From: an uncultured Gammaproteobacteria bacterium
GTDB taxonomy: Bacteria > Pseudomonadota > Gammaproteobacteria > SZUA-140
Reading direction: 5' to 3'
DNA: 20,672 nt
Assembly: GCA_945788675.1 (NCBI GenBank)
Contig: CALZMY010000226.1
Coordinates: 1-20,672 of the forward strand
The position numbers and the translations under genes were made by a program. A model generated the notes under the pieces. The model was given only the letters and a program-made list of their open reading frames with translations, did no database searches and had not been told where the DNA came from. Positions 8,059 to 15,830 of the stretch are shown here, piece after piece (within the stretch, counting starts at the first letter, position 1; each line of letters starts with the position of its first letter).

Positions 8059-8547
8059 TTATATAGTAATTAGTACGATCAGCTGCAATACAATCCACGC
8101 AAACAGTGCGGCCACAATATCATCCAGCATAATGCCAAAACCACCTTCAACCCTGCGATCAATGACCTTGATCGGCCACGGTTTCCAGATATCGAACAGA
8201 CGAAATAGACAAAACCCCAAGACCAGCCACTGCCATCCGGGCGGTGCTGCCACCATCGTCAACAGGTAACCCGCAATTTCATCCCATACAATACCGGGGT
8301 GATCATGAACGCCCAATATTCTGGCACAACGATCACACAGCCAGATTCCCACCAACGATACCCCAATGGCAACTGCAATATAGTAGCCGAGTGATAGTGG
8401 CTGTAGTAATAGATAGAATGGTACAGCCACCAGCGTGCCCATCGTACCGGGGGCATATTTTGACAGGCCAGAACCAAAACCGAGGGCAAAAAAATTAACC
8501 GGATCTTTCAGATCAGATAACAGTAATCGTCTATTTTTAGCGCTCAT
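8059..8547 (-). CDS. pgpA: Phosphatidylglycerophosphatase A
   Basis: Integral membrane phosphatase that removes phosphate from phosphatidylglycerophosphate to give phosphatidylglycerol. It has 162 residues, near the family length of about 165-172. Family segments are GFGSGLSKYAPGTMGTL at 23-39, VWDEIAGYLLTM at 88-99, FRLFDIWKPWPI at 115-126 and the acidic LDDIVAAL at 141-148; hydrophobic stretches between them fit several membrane helices. The start ATG 8547-8545 lies inside the 3' end of thiL, an 11-base overlap in a different frame, so translation is probably coupled. This thiL-pgpA junction is common in gammaproteobacteria. It ends convergently 58 bases from the GGDEF-EAL gene. Confidence 0.94.
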   Translation of the reverse strand: MSAKNRRLLLSDLKDPVNFFALGFGSGLSKYAPGTMGTLVAVPFYLLLQPLSLGYYIAVAIGVSLVGIWLCDRCARILGVHDHPGIVWDEIAGYLLTMVAAPPGWQWLVLGFCLFRLFDIWKPWPIKVIDRRVEGGFGIMLDDIVAALFAWIVLQLIVLITI

Positions 8548-9565
8548 TTACTTGCTCATCTACGCCGGGAGCACCTTGAAAATGCTCATAGCCTGATTGT
8601 TGTGCCTGATACAACTCACCATTACTCAGTACACAGCGCAGGCCAGGACCATTATCAATCACGCCAATACGATGCGCTATCAACCCATGCTGCGATAGCT
8701 GCTGTTCAACTTCGTCCTGTTTCTCCGCTGCAATGGTAAAACAGAGCTCATAGTCATCACCTGCCGACAGCGGTAATGCTTGCCAAAGCTCACTGGACAA
8801 CTGTTCATTACACTCATCACGCTGACACGCATTAAATGCCGATGATAACGGTAAGGCGGCAAGGTTGAGTTCGGCACCCACCTCACTCGCCTTCAAGATA
8901 TGCCTCAGGTCACTCAGCAAACCATCCGAAAGATCAATCGCAGCATTCACCAAGCCATTAAGCGCCAATGCCTCAACATTCCGCGGTGTTGGTCTTTCCA
9001 GGCGCCGCAGTAACTCATCGCAATGGTGTTGTACAAATGGTAGCCGTCGCTCTCGTATTTGCAGTGCCAGGCCAGCATCCCCGAGCGTGCCCGTCACATA
9101 GATCAGATCACCAGGCGTCGCGGCATCACGTCGCCACGCCGCGCCCTGTTTAACAAACCCCATCGCCTGCACAGTAATCGAAAGGGGCCCACGGGTGGTG
9201 TCACCCCCAATCAATTGCACCCCATGTTGGCACGCTAAAGATGAGAAGCCCTGACTAAACCCACAAAGCCACTGTTCATCAACCTGCGGCAGCGTTAACG
9301 CAAGCATCACCCATGCAGGCTGCGCTCCCATTGCGGCAAGATCACTAAGATTTACCGCTAGTGCCTTATGACCTAACGAGACAGGGTCGACATCGGCAAA
9401 GAAATGGACACCCGCAACCAGGGTGTCTGTTGATACGACGAGTTCATGACCTGCGGGTAGTGAAAGGATGGCTGCATCATCACCCACTCCCCAAACGACA
9501 TCATCACGCGGCACACCAGCATCGGTGAAATAACGCTCAATCAGTTGAAATTCCGATACTGCCAT
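8537..9565 (-). CDS. thiL: Thiamine-monophosphate kinase
   Basis: Phosphorylates thiamine monophosphate with ATP to thiamine diphosphate, the cofactor that Dxs in this same window requires. The protein has 342 residues (325 in E. coli). The PurM/ThiL fold is shown by GVGDDAA at 26-32, STDTLVAGVHF at 45-55, the KALAVNLSDLAAMGA stretch at 67-81 and GGDTTRG at 120-126, with AIDLSDGLLSDL further on for the second nucleotide-facing loop. ATG 9565-9563 has only a weak AAAG upstream. It lies 62 bases after nusB and overlaps pgpA by 11 bases, in the standard nusB-thiL-pgpA order. Confidence 0.96.
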   Translation of the reverse strand: MAVSEFQLIERYFTDAGVPRDDVVWGVGDDAAILSLPAGHELVVSTDTLVAGVHFFADVDPVSLGHKALAVNLSDLAAMGAQPAWVMLALTLPQVDEQWLCGFSQGFSSLACQHGVQLIGGDTTRGPLSITVQAMGFVKQGAAWRRDAATPGDLIYVTGTLGDAGLALQIRERRLPFVQHHCDELLRRLERPTPRNVEALALNGLVNAAIDLSDGLLSDLRHILKASEVGAELNLAALPLSSAFNACQRDECNEQLSSELWQALPLSAGDDYELCFTIAAEKQDEVEQQLSQHGLIAHRIGVIDNGPGLRCVLSNGELYQAQQSGYEHFQGAPGVDEQVNER

Positions 9566-9627
9566 GGAAACTTTATTAGCTCACATTTCTCAGTCAAAAT
9601 GCATGAAGCGCCACGACACTATGAAGG

Positions 9628-10065
9628 TTACTTCGAAGCCTTCTGCTGGCGAAATTCTGCGCTACGCAGCGTCGTCGCCAACTTATCGAGCACGCCATTG
9701 ACATACTTATGCCCCTGGTCGGCACCAAATGTCTTAGCCAGTTCAACGGCTTCATTAATCACAACACGATAGGGTACTTCAATATTATATTGCAGTTCGT
9801 AGGCTCCCATACGCATAATCGCAAGCTCAACCGGGTCGAGACTTTCAACCGAACGATCCAGCGCAGGGGTGAGTAACGCATCAATTTTATCGACCTGCTT
9901 TACCACACCACTCAACAGCCCGCGAAAATAGCTCACATCAATCTTTTTGGCATCTTTTTCTTCCATGATCTGTGCCACAACCTCGGCCACATCCGCGCCG
10001 GTAAGTTGCCACTGATACAACGCCTGCACCGCACAGCGGCGCGCCTGACTTCTGGTTCGACTCAT
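9628..10065 (-). CDS. nusB: Transcription antitermination factor NusB
   Basis: Binds boxA RNA with ribosomal protein S10 (NusE) and prevents Rho termination in rRNA operons. The 145 residues match the family (139 in E. coli). The all-helical NusB fold is evident: the N-terminal basic RNA-binding part RTRSQARRCAVQALYQWQLT, and the C-terminal ALDRSVESLDPVELAIMRMGAYEL and VVINEAVELAKTFG segments, with KYVNGVLDKLA near the end. The start ATG 10065-10063 has an AAAGG box. It sits 34 bases downstream of ribH, as in the very common ribH-nusB pairing. Confidence 0.97.
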   Translation of the reverse strand: MSRTRSQARRCAVQALYQWQLTGADVAEVVAQIMEEKDAKKIDVSYFRGLLSGVVKQVDKIDALLTPALDRSVESLDPVELAIMRMGAYELQYNIEVPYRVVINEAVELAKTFGADQGHKYVNGVLDKLATTLRSAEFRQQKASK

Positions 10066-10099
10066 AATACCTTTACTAAATAATATCTGGACTAAAAAA

Positions 10100-10579
10100 T
10101 TATGCGTCTAGCGTACGCATCAGACTGGCCATTTCAATCGCCGTCACTGCGGCCTCGGCACCTTTGTTACCCGCCTTGGTGCCAGCACGTTCAATTGCCT
10201 GCTCGATGGTATCAACCGTCAGCACTCCAAAGGTGACAGGAATATCATACTCCATCGCCACCGCGGCAATCCCTTTGGCACATTCTCCAGCGACATAATC
10301 AAAATGCGGGGTTCCACCGCGAATCACTGCACCAAGCGCAATCACCGCATCATAACGTTTACTTGCCGCAACCTTTTTGACTACGGCCGGTAATTCAAAG
10401 GCACCCGGGACATGAACAATGTGAACATTATCTTCAGTTACGCCATGCTGCTTAAGTGTCGCGACGGCACCCTTCAACAGGTGATCGACAATGAAACTGT
10501 TAAATTTGGCTGCCACAATCACAAAACGTGTGTTTGTCACGTTGAAATCACCTTCAAAGGTTTTAATCGTCATATTCAT
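10100..10579 (-). CDS. ribH: 6,7-dimethyl-8-ribityllumazine synthase (lumazine synthase)
   Basis: Condenses 5-amino-6-ribitylaminouracil with 3,4-dihydroxy-2-butanone 4-phosphate to 6,7-dimethyl-8-ribityllumazine, the penultimate step of riboflavin synthesis. It is 159 residues, as in the family (156 in E. coli). Motifs include the substrate-binding AKFNSFIVDHLLKGA, HVPGAFELP, ALGAVIRGGTPHFDYVA with the catalytic histidine, and the C-terminal GVLTVDTIEQAIERAGTKAGNKGAEAA, nearly identical to E. coli. Two ATG codons (10579 and 10573) are close together; I take the first. It lies 46 bases after ribBX, whose RibB half makes one of its substrates. Confidence 0.97.
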   Translation of the reverse strand: MNMTIKTFEGDFNVTNTRFVIVAAKFNSFIVDHLLKGAVATLKQHGVTEDNVHIVHVPGAFELPAVVKKVAASKRYDAVIALGAVIRGGTPHFDYVAGECAKGIAAVAMEYDIPVTFGVLTVDTIEQAIERAGTKAGNKGAEAAVTAIEMASLMRTLDA

Positions 10580-10625
10580 TACTCACAACAAAAAATTATT
10601 AATTCGTGAAGCTCTACTTTCACAC

Positions 10626-11738
10626 TTAACTACACGACACATATTCTATTACTTCCAGTCCAAAACCGGAGAGACCATGCAACCGTTTTGGCTGCCCCAG
10701 CACGCGCATCTCGCGCACACCGACATCAAGCAAAATCTGTGCGCCAACGCCATAGGTTCGTAACTCATTGCCTTGCATCGGCAGTGGCTGAACGATGCCA
10801 CGTTCGCGCATCTGATAATCCATCACCTGGCGAATTGTCGCACTGGCATCGAGCTCCTTCTTGAGGATCACGATCACACCCGCGCCCTCTTTCACCACAC
10901 GTTCCATTGCCGCTCTAAGTGGCCAGGCGCCATCAAGACGTTCGGCACACAACATATCGGCAAGATGGTCTTCAAGGTGAACACGCACCAACACTGGCTG
11001 CGCGAACGCTGGCTCACCATATACCAGTGCCAGATGCAGCTGACCATCAACTACATCCTGATAGGAAAGCGCCCTAAACGTACCATACAGTGTAGAGAGA
11101 GTACATTCTGCGACACGTTCAACTGTCTTTTCGTTCTGTACACGGTAGTGAATGAGGTCGGCAATCGCCCCCATTTTCAGGCCATGTTCCCTGGAAAAAT
11201 GTTCCAGTTCAGGGCGCCGCGCCATGGTGCCATCGTCATTGAGGATCTCCACAATCACGCTGGCGGGTTCCAGTCCGGCAAGGCGTGTCAAATCACATCC
11301 TGCCTCAGTATGTCCCGCACGCGTTAAAACGCCGCCATCCTGCGCCATCAGTGGAAAGATATGGCCGGGTTGAGTCAAATCTTGTGGGCCAGCATCCGAC
11401 TTTACCGCAGCAAGTACTGTAGTCGCTCGGTCGGCTGCCGAGATGCCCGTCGTCACCCCTTCAGCAGCCTCGATGGAGACCGTAAAGTTAGTGGCATGGT
11501 TGCTATGAGTGTCACTCACCATCAACGGCAAATTCAACTGTGCGCAGCGTGCACGCGTCAGGGTCAGACAGATCAATCCTCGACCATAGCGCGCCATAAA
11601 ATTGATATCATCAGCAGTCACCTCTGTCGCAGCCATCACCAGATCGCCTTCGTTTTCACGATCTTCATCATCGACCAGCACCACCATCCGCCCCTGGCGG
11701 ATCTCTTCGATGATCTCTTCTGCACTACTCAAAGGCAT
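10626..11738 (-). CDS. ribBX: 3,4-dihydroxy-2-butanone-4-phosphate synthase fused to a degenerate RibA domain (RibBX)
   Basis: The N-terminal half (about 1-205) is a complete RibB that converts ribulose 5-phosphate to 3,4-dihydroxy-2-butanone 4-phosphate and formate: DDEDRENEGDL at 23-33, NFTVSIEAAEGVTTGISAADR at 84-104, GHIFPL at 125-130 and GVLTRAGHTEAGCDL at 136-150. The C-terminal half (about 206-370) resembles GTP cyclohydrolase II at its end (ELRTYGVGAQILLDVGV at 325-341). However, the zinc-binding cysteines that should follow VRVH at 251-254 are missing (only C264), and the REGRGIG segment is replaced by KKELDAS. It should therefore not open GTP. Such RibBX proteins are known in proteobacteria, where a separate ribA supplies that activity. 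An AGGG box precedes ATG 11738. Many pipelines would label it RibBA. Confidence 0.93.
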   Translation of the reverse strand: MPLSSAEEIIEEIRQGRMVVLVDDEDRENEGDLVMAATEVTADDINFMARYGRGLICLTLTRARCAQLNLPLMVSDTHSNHATNFTVSIEAAEGVTTGISAADRATTVLAAVKSDAGPQDLTQPGHIFPLMAQDGGVLTRAGHTEAGCDLTRLAGLEPASVIVEILNDDGTMARRPELEHFSREHGLKMGAIADLIHYRVQNEKTVERVAECTLSTLYGTFRALSYQDVVDGQLHLALVYGEPAFAQPVLVRVHLEDHLADMLCAERLDGAWPLRAAMERVVKEGAGVIVILKKELDASATIRQVMDYQMRERGIVQPLPMQGNELRTYGVGAQILLDVGVREMRVLGQPKRLHGLSGFGLEVIEYVSCS

Positions 11739-11771
11739 GCGGTTAAACCCTGTTAACTAGATAACTGATCA

Positions 11772-12431
11772 TCAATCACCAAAGCCCTGTGATGCAAGAA
11801 ACTCACGTGAAATAGTCGACCCCTGCTGACTATCACTGTGTCCACTCTGTAATAGACGTTCAAGATAACGTGCGACAACATCGACCTCTATATTGACCCG
11901 GCTGCCCTGCTGGTAGTCGCCAATGATGGTTTGTTGCTGGGTATGCGGAATGATATTGACCTCAAAGCCACTGTCACTCACCACATTGGTTGTCAGGCTC
12001 ACCCCATCGACACAGATCGACCCTTTCGAGGCAATATATTTCGACAACTGCGCTGGAACATCAAAATTAATAATAATTGACTCACCCTGCTGCTTGATAG
12101 TAGCAACAGTCGCAACACCATCGACATGACCACTGACCATGTGACCACCAAGCCTTGTAGTTGGTAACAAAGCCTTTTCTAGATTCACTCGGCTATCCGG
12201 TTTGAGCGTGCCTAATGTGGTACAGGAGAGCGTCTCGGCCGATACGTCGGCCGCAAACTGTTCATCGTTTTTACTCACTACCGTCAGACAGACGCCGTTG
12301 ATCGCGATGCTGTCTCCCAGTTGGGCATCGGCAAGGCCCAGTGCCGCACACGCAAAGCGCATACGTGACTCACCGCCTCTGTTTTCGATTGAGACCACGT
12401 TACCGACTGCCTCTACCAAACCTGTAAACAT
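11772..12431 (-). CDS. ribE: Riboflavin synthase (alpha subunit)
   Basis: Dismutates two 6,7-dimethyl-8-ribityllumazine molecules to riboflavin and 5-amino-6-ribitylaminouracil. The gene is called ribC or ribE depending on species. The 219 residues hold the expected tandem lumazine-binding barrels: the first starts at MFTGLVEAVG (1-10) with INGVCLTVV, the second at about residue 97 with LGGHMVSGHVDG and KGSICVDGVSLT, followed by the IPHTQQQT segment. The C-terminal helix region ends with a short tail. A GAGG box lies six bases before ATG 12431. It is 19 bases after ribD and 33 bases before ribBX. No FMN riboswitch can be seen in these short gaps. Confidence 0.97.
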   Translation of the reverse strand: MFTGLVEAVGNVVSIENRGGESRMRFACAALGLADAQLGDSIAINGVCLTVVSKNDEQFAADVSAETLSCTTLGTLKPDSRVNLEKALLPTTRLGGHMVSGHVDGVATVATIKQQGESIIINFDVPAQLSKYIASKGSICVDGVSLTTNVVSDSGFEVNIIPHTQQQTIIGDYQQGSRVNIEVDVVARYLERLLQSGHSDSQQGSTISREFLASQGFGD

Positions 12432-12450
12432 AACATCCTCATTATCTCAT

Positions 12451-13584
12451 TCACGCCACTTCAGGCTGCAACGTGATGCGCCAGTCATCACCTACAGCGC
12501 GTATTTCTTGAGTCTTTAGCGGGACACGCTGCGCCATTTTCTCGAGCCCAGGCAATGTCATCAATCCCTGGCCCTGTTCACCCATTAGATGCGGTGCCAT
12601 GTAGATGATCAATTCATCGATTAAACCAGCCTGCAACATGGCGCCACTCAACACCGGCCCCGCTTCCAGCAACAGTTCGTTGATCTCGTGGGCGGCGAGA
12701 TATTCCAGCAACAGCGGCAGATTGACCCGCCCACTACCATCCGAAAAACAGCACACATTAACACGCTTTTGATGCAGCACATCGAGTATTTCAGAAGACG
12801 CCACTGCTGTCGCAATCAGTTTTTTACCCGGCAACTCCAACGTGCGGCTGGCCAGCGGCGTACGCAGGGTGGAATCGACAATCACCCGCATCGGCGGCCG
12901 CTGAGACTCCCCCACCAGCACAACATGCAGTTCATCAATCCCGGCGGGTCTCACATCCAACTGCGGGTCATCCGCAAGTACGGTACCGATGCCGGTCATG
13001 ATCGCATCACTGCGTGCACGCAGACGCTGAACATCCTGTCGTGCCGTCGCTGATGTAATCCACTTGCTTTCCCCCGAGGCCATCGCTGTGCGCCCATCAA
13101 GGGACATCGCCAACTTACAACGCACAAATGGACGACTTCGAGTGAAACGCGAAATAAATCCTGGATTCAATGCTGCGGCTTCTGCCTGTAATACACCCTC
13201 TTCAACATCGATCCCAGCGGCCTTGAGTCTTGCGATCCCTTGCCCGGCGACCTGCGGATTTGGATCGTTCATCGCAATCACCACACGGCTCACACCCGCT
13301 TTAACCAACGCATCGGCACATGGCGGGGTGCGCCCGTGATGGCTGCACGGTTCCAACGTCACATAGACTGTAGCACCAGCACTCTTCTGCCCCGCTGCCT
13401 TGAGCGCATAAATCTCAGCATGCGCTTCACCGGCACGCATGTGCCAACCTTCACCGACGATTTCCCCCTGCTGCACAACAACGCAACCAACACGAGGGTT
13501 AGGATGAGTAGTATAGATCCCATGTCTCGCAAGCTGAACTGCACGCGCCATGAACTGGTGATCTGCGCCGTTACACTTTATCAC
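12451..13584 (-). CDS. ribD: Bifunctional pyrimidine deaminase/reductase RibD
   Basis: Deaminates and then reduces (NADPH) the pyrimidine produced by GTP cyclohydrolase II, giving 5-amino-6-ribitylamino-uracil phosphate. The deaminase half has the zinc motif HAE at 55-57 and PCSHHGRTPPC at 79-89 (C80, C89). The reductase half starts near residue 150 with KLAMSLDGRTAMASGESKWI and contains LLLEAGPVLSGAMLQAGLIDELI. I prefer GTG 13584 (377 residues), which has an AGAG box, leaves eleven residues before the conserved MARA helix and overlaps the nrdR stop by 14 bases. GTG 13605 (384 residues) and ATG 13551 (366 residues) remain possible. Both domains are complete, so the enzyme should be active. 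Confidence 0.95.
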   Translation of the reverse strand: MIKCNGADHQFMARAVQLARHGIYTTHPNPRVGCVVVQQGEIVGEGWHMRAGEAHAEIYALKAAGQKSAGATVYVTLEPCSHHGRTPPCADALVKAGVSRVVIAMNDPNPQVAGQGIARLKAAGIDVEEGVLQAEAAALNPGFISRFTRSRPFVRCKLAMSLDGRTAMASGESKWITSATARQDVQRLRARSDAIMTGIGTVLADDPQLDVRPAGIDELHVVLVGESQRPPMRVIVDSTLRTPLASRTLELPGKKLIATAVASSEILDVLHQKRVNVCCFSDGSGRVNLPLLLEYLAAHEINELLLEAGPVLSGAMLQAGLIDELIIYMAPHLMGEQGQGLMTLPGLEKMAQRVPLKTQEIRAVGDDWRITLQPEVA

Positions 13585-14098
13585 GTCGCTCTTTATCACT
13601 TTCACCCGGCAACAGTGTTATCTGGCGTTCTTTAAGTTCGGGTGTCGTTTCATTTTGCAGTCGTTCTATCTCCTCACGGAAGGCATTCACATCCTGAAAA
13701 CTTCGATAAACAGATGCAAAGCGAACATAGGCAACTTCATCTAAATCACGCAACTCAGCCATCACCCATTCGCCCAGCCGAGCCGAAGGAATCTCTCGCT
13801 CACCACTGGCACGCAGCTTGTGTTTGATGCGATTGATGGCACTGTCGATGTCCTCGATATTGACCGGACGTTTTTCCATCGCCCGCAACACCCCAGCACG
13901 CAACTTTTCCTCATTAAAAGGCTCTCGTGTGCCATCATTTTTTACCATTCTAGGCAATGCAAGCTCGGCCGTCTCAAAGGTAGTAAAGCGTTCACTACAG
14001 GTGACGCATTCGCGCCGACGACGTACTACATCGCCATCGCTGGCGAGGCGTGAATCGATCACCTTGGTATCGGCTTCACCACAGAATGGACAGTGCAT
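13571..14098 (-). CDS. nrdR: Transcriptional repressor NrdR
   Basis: Nucleotide-sensing repressor of ribonucleotide reductase genes; it binds NrdR boxes when loaded with dATP and ATP. The protein has 175 residues, somewhat longer than E. coli NrdR (149) because of a charged C-terminal tail. The N-terminal zinc ribbon uses C3, C6, C31 and C34 (MHCPFCG and ECVTCSERFTTFE), followed by the ATP-cone from about residue 49 (LPRMVKNDGTREPFNEEKLRAGV). The position between glyA and ribD is the usual one in gammaproteobacteria. The stop codon lies inside the ribD start region. No nrd genes or NrdR boxes were recognised in the window. Confidence 0.97.
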   Translation of the reverse strand: MHCPFCGEADTKVIDSRLASDGDVVRRRRECVTCSERFTTFETAELALPRMVKNDGTREPFNEEKLRAGVLRAMEKRPVNIEDIDSAINRIKHKLRASGEREIPSARLGEWVMAELRDLDEVAYVRFASVYRSFQDVNAFREEIERLQNETTPELKERQITLLPGESDKERRDKV

Positions 14099-14143
14099 AT
14101 CGGAACGCTCAGCGTAGCGAAAAAGTTATCAAAACTATACCTT

Positions 14144-14170
14144 AACATGCGGTGAATTGCGCAGCATGTT
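14144..14170. repeat. 7-bp inverted repeat between glyA and nrdR
   Basis: AACATGC at 14144-14150 and GCATGTT at 14164-14170 are exact inverted copies, and TGCG/CGCA inside (14148-14151 and 14160-14163) give an alternative stem. It lies 5 bases after the glyA stop on the minus strand. TATAGT on the minus strand (14139-14134) just beyond it could be a -10 for a separate nrdR transcript, but the -35 is poor. It may be a weak terminator or processing hairpin. Confidence 0.35.
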
Positions 14171-14175
14171 GCCCT

Positions 14176-15429
14176 CTATTTATAGACCGGAAAGCGTTCG
14201 CAAATCGCCAGCACTTCACCTTTGACGCGCTTGATAACCGCATCATTGCCAAGATCGTCCAGCACATCACAAATCCAGCCCGCCAGCTGTCTTGATTCAT
14301 CTTCCTTAAATCCACGCGTGGTTATCGCAGGTGTGCCGATACGAATACCACTGGTCACAAACGGTGACTGCGGATCATTAGGCACGCTGTTTTTGTTGAC
14401 CGTAATATTACTCGCACCCAGCGCAGCATCCGCCTCCTTTCCTGTCATGCCCTTGTCGATTAAATCAACCAGAAATAGATGATTTTCAGTCTTACCGGAG
14501 ACAATTTTGTAACCTCGTTCTTGCATGACTGTCGCCATCGCCTGCGCATTGGCAACCACCTGCGTCTGATAAACTTTAAACTCAGGCAACAGTGCCTCTT
14601 TGAATGCGACGGCTTTACCTGCAATCACATGCATCAGCGGTCCACCCTGTGTGCCGGGAAAAACCATCGAGTTAAGTTTTTTCTCAATCTCAGGATTGCT
14701 CTTCGCCAGAATAATTCCGCCACGTGGACCACGTAGCGTCTTATGTGTGGTAGAGGTCGTTACATCGGCAATCTGAACCGGGCTTGGGTAGACACCCGCA
14801 GCAATCAGTCCCGCCACGTGAGCCATATCGACCACCAGGTAGGCGCCCACCTTATCGGCAATCTCGCGAAAACGTTGCCAATCGACTACGCGCGAGTAGG
14901 CACTGAAACCAGCGATGACCATTTTAGGTTTATGCTCGAGTGCCAGCGCCTCGGCCTGGTCGTAATCGATCTCACCCGTCTCTTCATTCAGACCATACTG
15001 CACTGCGTTGAAAATCTTACCGGAGAAGTTGACCTTAGCGCCATGCGTCAGGTGTCCACCATGCGCAAGGCTCATTCCGAGAATGGTATCACCTGCGTTC
15101 AGCAGCGCCAGATAGACAGCGGCATTGGCCTGCGAGCCAGAATGTGGCTGCACGTTAGCATAACCGGCATCAAAGAGTTCTTTTAATCGATCGATCGCAA
15201 GCTGCTCAACAATATCGACATGTTCACAACCGCCATAGTAGCGTTTAAACGGATATCCCTCGGCATATTTATTGGTTAGCACAGACCCCTGTGCCTCCAT
15301 CACACGCGGACTGGTGTAATTTTCTGAGGCGATTAGCTCGATGTGCTCTTCCTGTCGACGCGCCTCATTTTCCATTGCAGAGAACAATTCGCCATCAAAC
15401 CCACCAATCGTCATATCCGATGTAAACAT
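14176..15429 (-). CDS. glyA: Serine hydroxymethyltransferase
   Basis: PLP enzyme that interconverts serine and tetrahydrofolate with glycine and 5,10-methylene-tetrahydrofolate, the main source of one-carbon units. It has 417 residues, exactly the E. coli length. The PLP lysine is K230 in TTSTTHKTLRGPRGG; other family blocks are ELIASENYTSPRVMEAQGS at 31-49, GYPFKRYYGGCEHVD at 58-72, QPHSGSQAN at 94-102 and VVDMAHVAGLIAAG at 199-212. ATG 15429 is preceded by a GGAGA box ten bases upstream; the later ATG at residue 6 has none. It is the first gene of the minus-strand run that continues to nrdR and the riboflavin genes, 77 bases before nrdR. Confidence 0.98.
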   Translation of the reverse strand: MFTSDMTIGGFDGELFSAMENEARRQEEHIELIASENYTSPRVMEAQGSVLTNKYAEGYPFKRYYGGCEHVDIVEQLAIDRLKELFDAGYANVQPHSGSQANAAVYLALLNAGDTILGMSLAHGGHLTHGAKVNFSGKIFNAVQYGLNEETGEIDYDQAEALALEHKPKMVIAGFSAYSRVVDWQRFREIADKVGAYLVVDMAHVAGLIAAGVYPSPVQIADVTTSTTHKTLRGPRGGIILAKSNPEIEKKLNSMVFPGTQGGPLMHVIAGKAVAFKEALLPEFKVYQTQVVANAQAMATVMQERGYKIVSGKTENHLFLVDLIDKGMTGKEADAALGASNITVNKNSVPNDPQSPFVTSGIRIGTPAITTRGFKEDESRQLAGWICDVLDDLGNDAVIKRVKGEVLAICERFPVYK

Positions 15430-15500
15430 CTATTCACTTTCTCCAAAATAGCTCTGGCAACCTCACTGACGCCGCCGAAAATTCATCAAAACCAAAGCGG

Positions 15501-15511
15501 GGTATGATACC
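15501..15511 (-). promoter_or_regulatory. Candidate glyA -10 region inside an 11-base palindrome
   Basis: GGTAT-G-ATACC is an exact palindrome. On the minus strand it contains TATCAT (15509-15504), four of six matches to TATAAT, about 75 bases before the glyA ATG. TTGATA at 15538-15533 lies too far (23-base spacer) to be a standard -35, so the call is tentative. Confidence 0.3.
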
Positions 15512-15694
15512 TGATCGCAAAAAATTACTCATTATCAAGATACTACACCCTGCACCACTGCTTTCATTATTGATCAAAAATCGGCCATGAAGCCCACTTC
15601 TAATGCATCGGATTTTCTAGAAAGGCAAATCACATCGATAACTGGATCAAACACTACAACCAGCTAAATAACACCCAGAACGTTCATAACTAAC

Positions 15695-15718
15695 TGTTAT
15701 TAAATAACTTTAATAACA
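15695..15718. repeat. Perfect 10-bp AT-rich inverted repeat, likely operator
   Basis: TGTTATTAAA at 15695-15704 is followed by TAAC and then by its exact inverse TTTAATAACA at 15709-15718. The left half also forms its own 13-base palindrome GTTATT-A-AATAAC (15696-15708), and the motif ATAAC recurs nearby at about 15667 and 15686. With no G or C in most of the stem and no T run, it is a poor terminator and looks more like a site for a dimeric DNA-binding protein. Confidence 0.5.
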
Positions 15719-15770
15719 ACCTAAAAAATAGGCATTTTAAATATAAATTACAGAAGTCTCGTCTAATTTA

Positions 15771-15783
15771 ACGTATAATACGT
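15771..15783 (+). promoter_or_regulatory. Candidate -10 box of the cyclase gene within a 13-base palindrome
   Basis: ACGTAT-A-ATACGT is an exact palindrome and contains a perfect TATAAT at 15774-15779, 81 bases before the ATG at 15861. At a 17-base spacing the -35 position reads CAGAAG, a poor match, so the promoter may need an activator or use another sigma factor. Confidence 0.45.
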
Positions 15784-15830
15784 CATATTATTGACAAATT
15801 ACCCACGAGAATATTTCTGCTTTTTTTCCG

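Noticed and set aside
10773..11327. A 184-codon plus-strand frame opposite ribBX
   Set aside because: Antisense to a clear coding region, composition typical of a shadow frame (rich in H, C, R, T), no ribosome binding site or family resemblance.
15463..15486. Tiny minus-strand frame M-N-F-R-R-R-Q in the glyA leader, considered as a leader peptide
   Set aside because: Seven codons with three arginines are not enough to argue attenuation, and no terminator/antiterminator pair is visible.
15569..15655. FNR-like sites (TTGATCAA at 15570-15577 and a TCGAT..ATCAA pair near 15640)
   Set aside because: The first lacks the four-base spacer and the second has a six-base spacer, so neither fits the FNR/Crp-family consensus.
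15587..15667. 26-codon plus-strand open frame in the glyA/cyclase gap
   Set aside because: No ribosome binding site, low-complexity S/T-rich product and no sign of conservation can be seen from one sequence.
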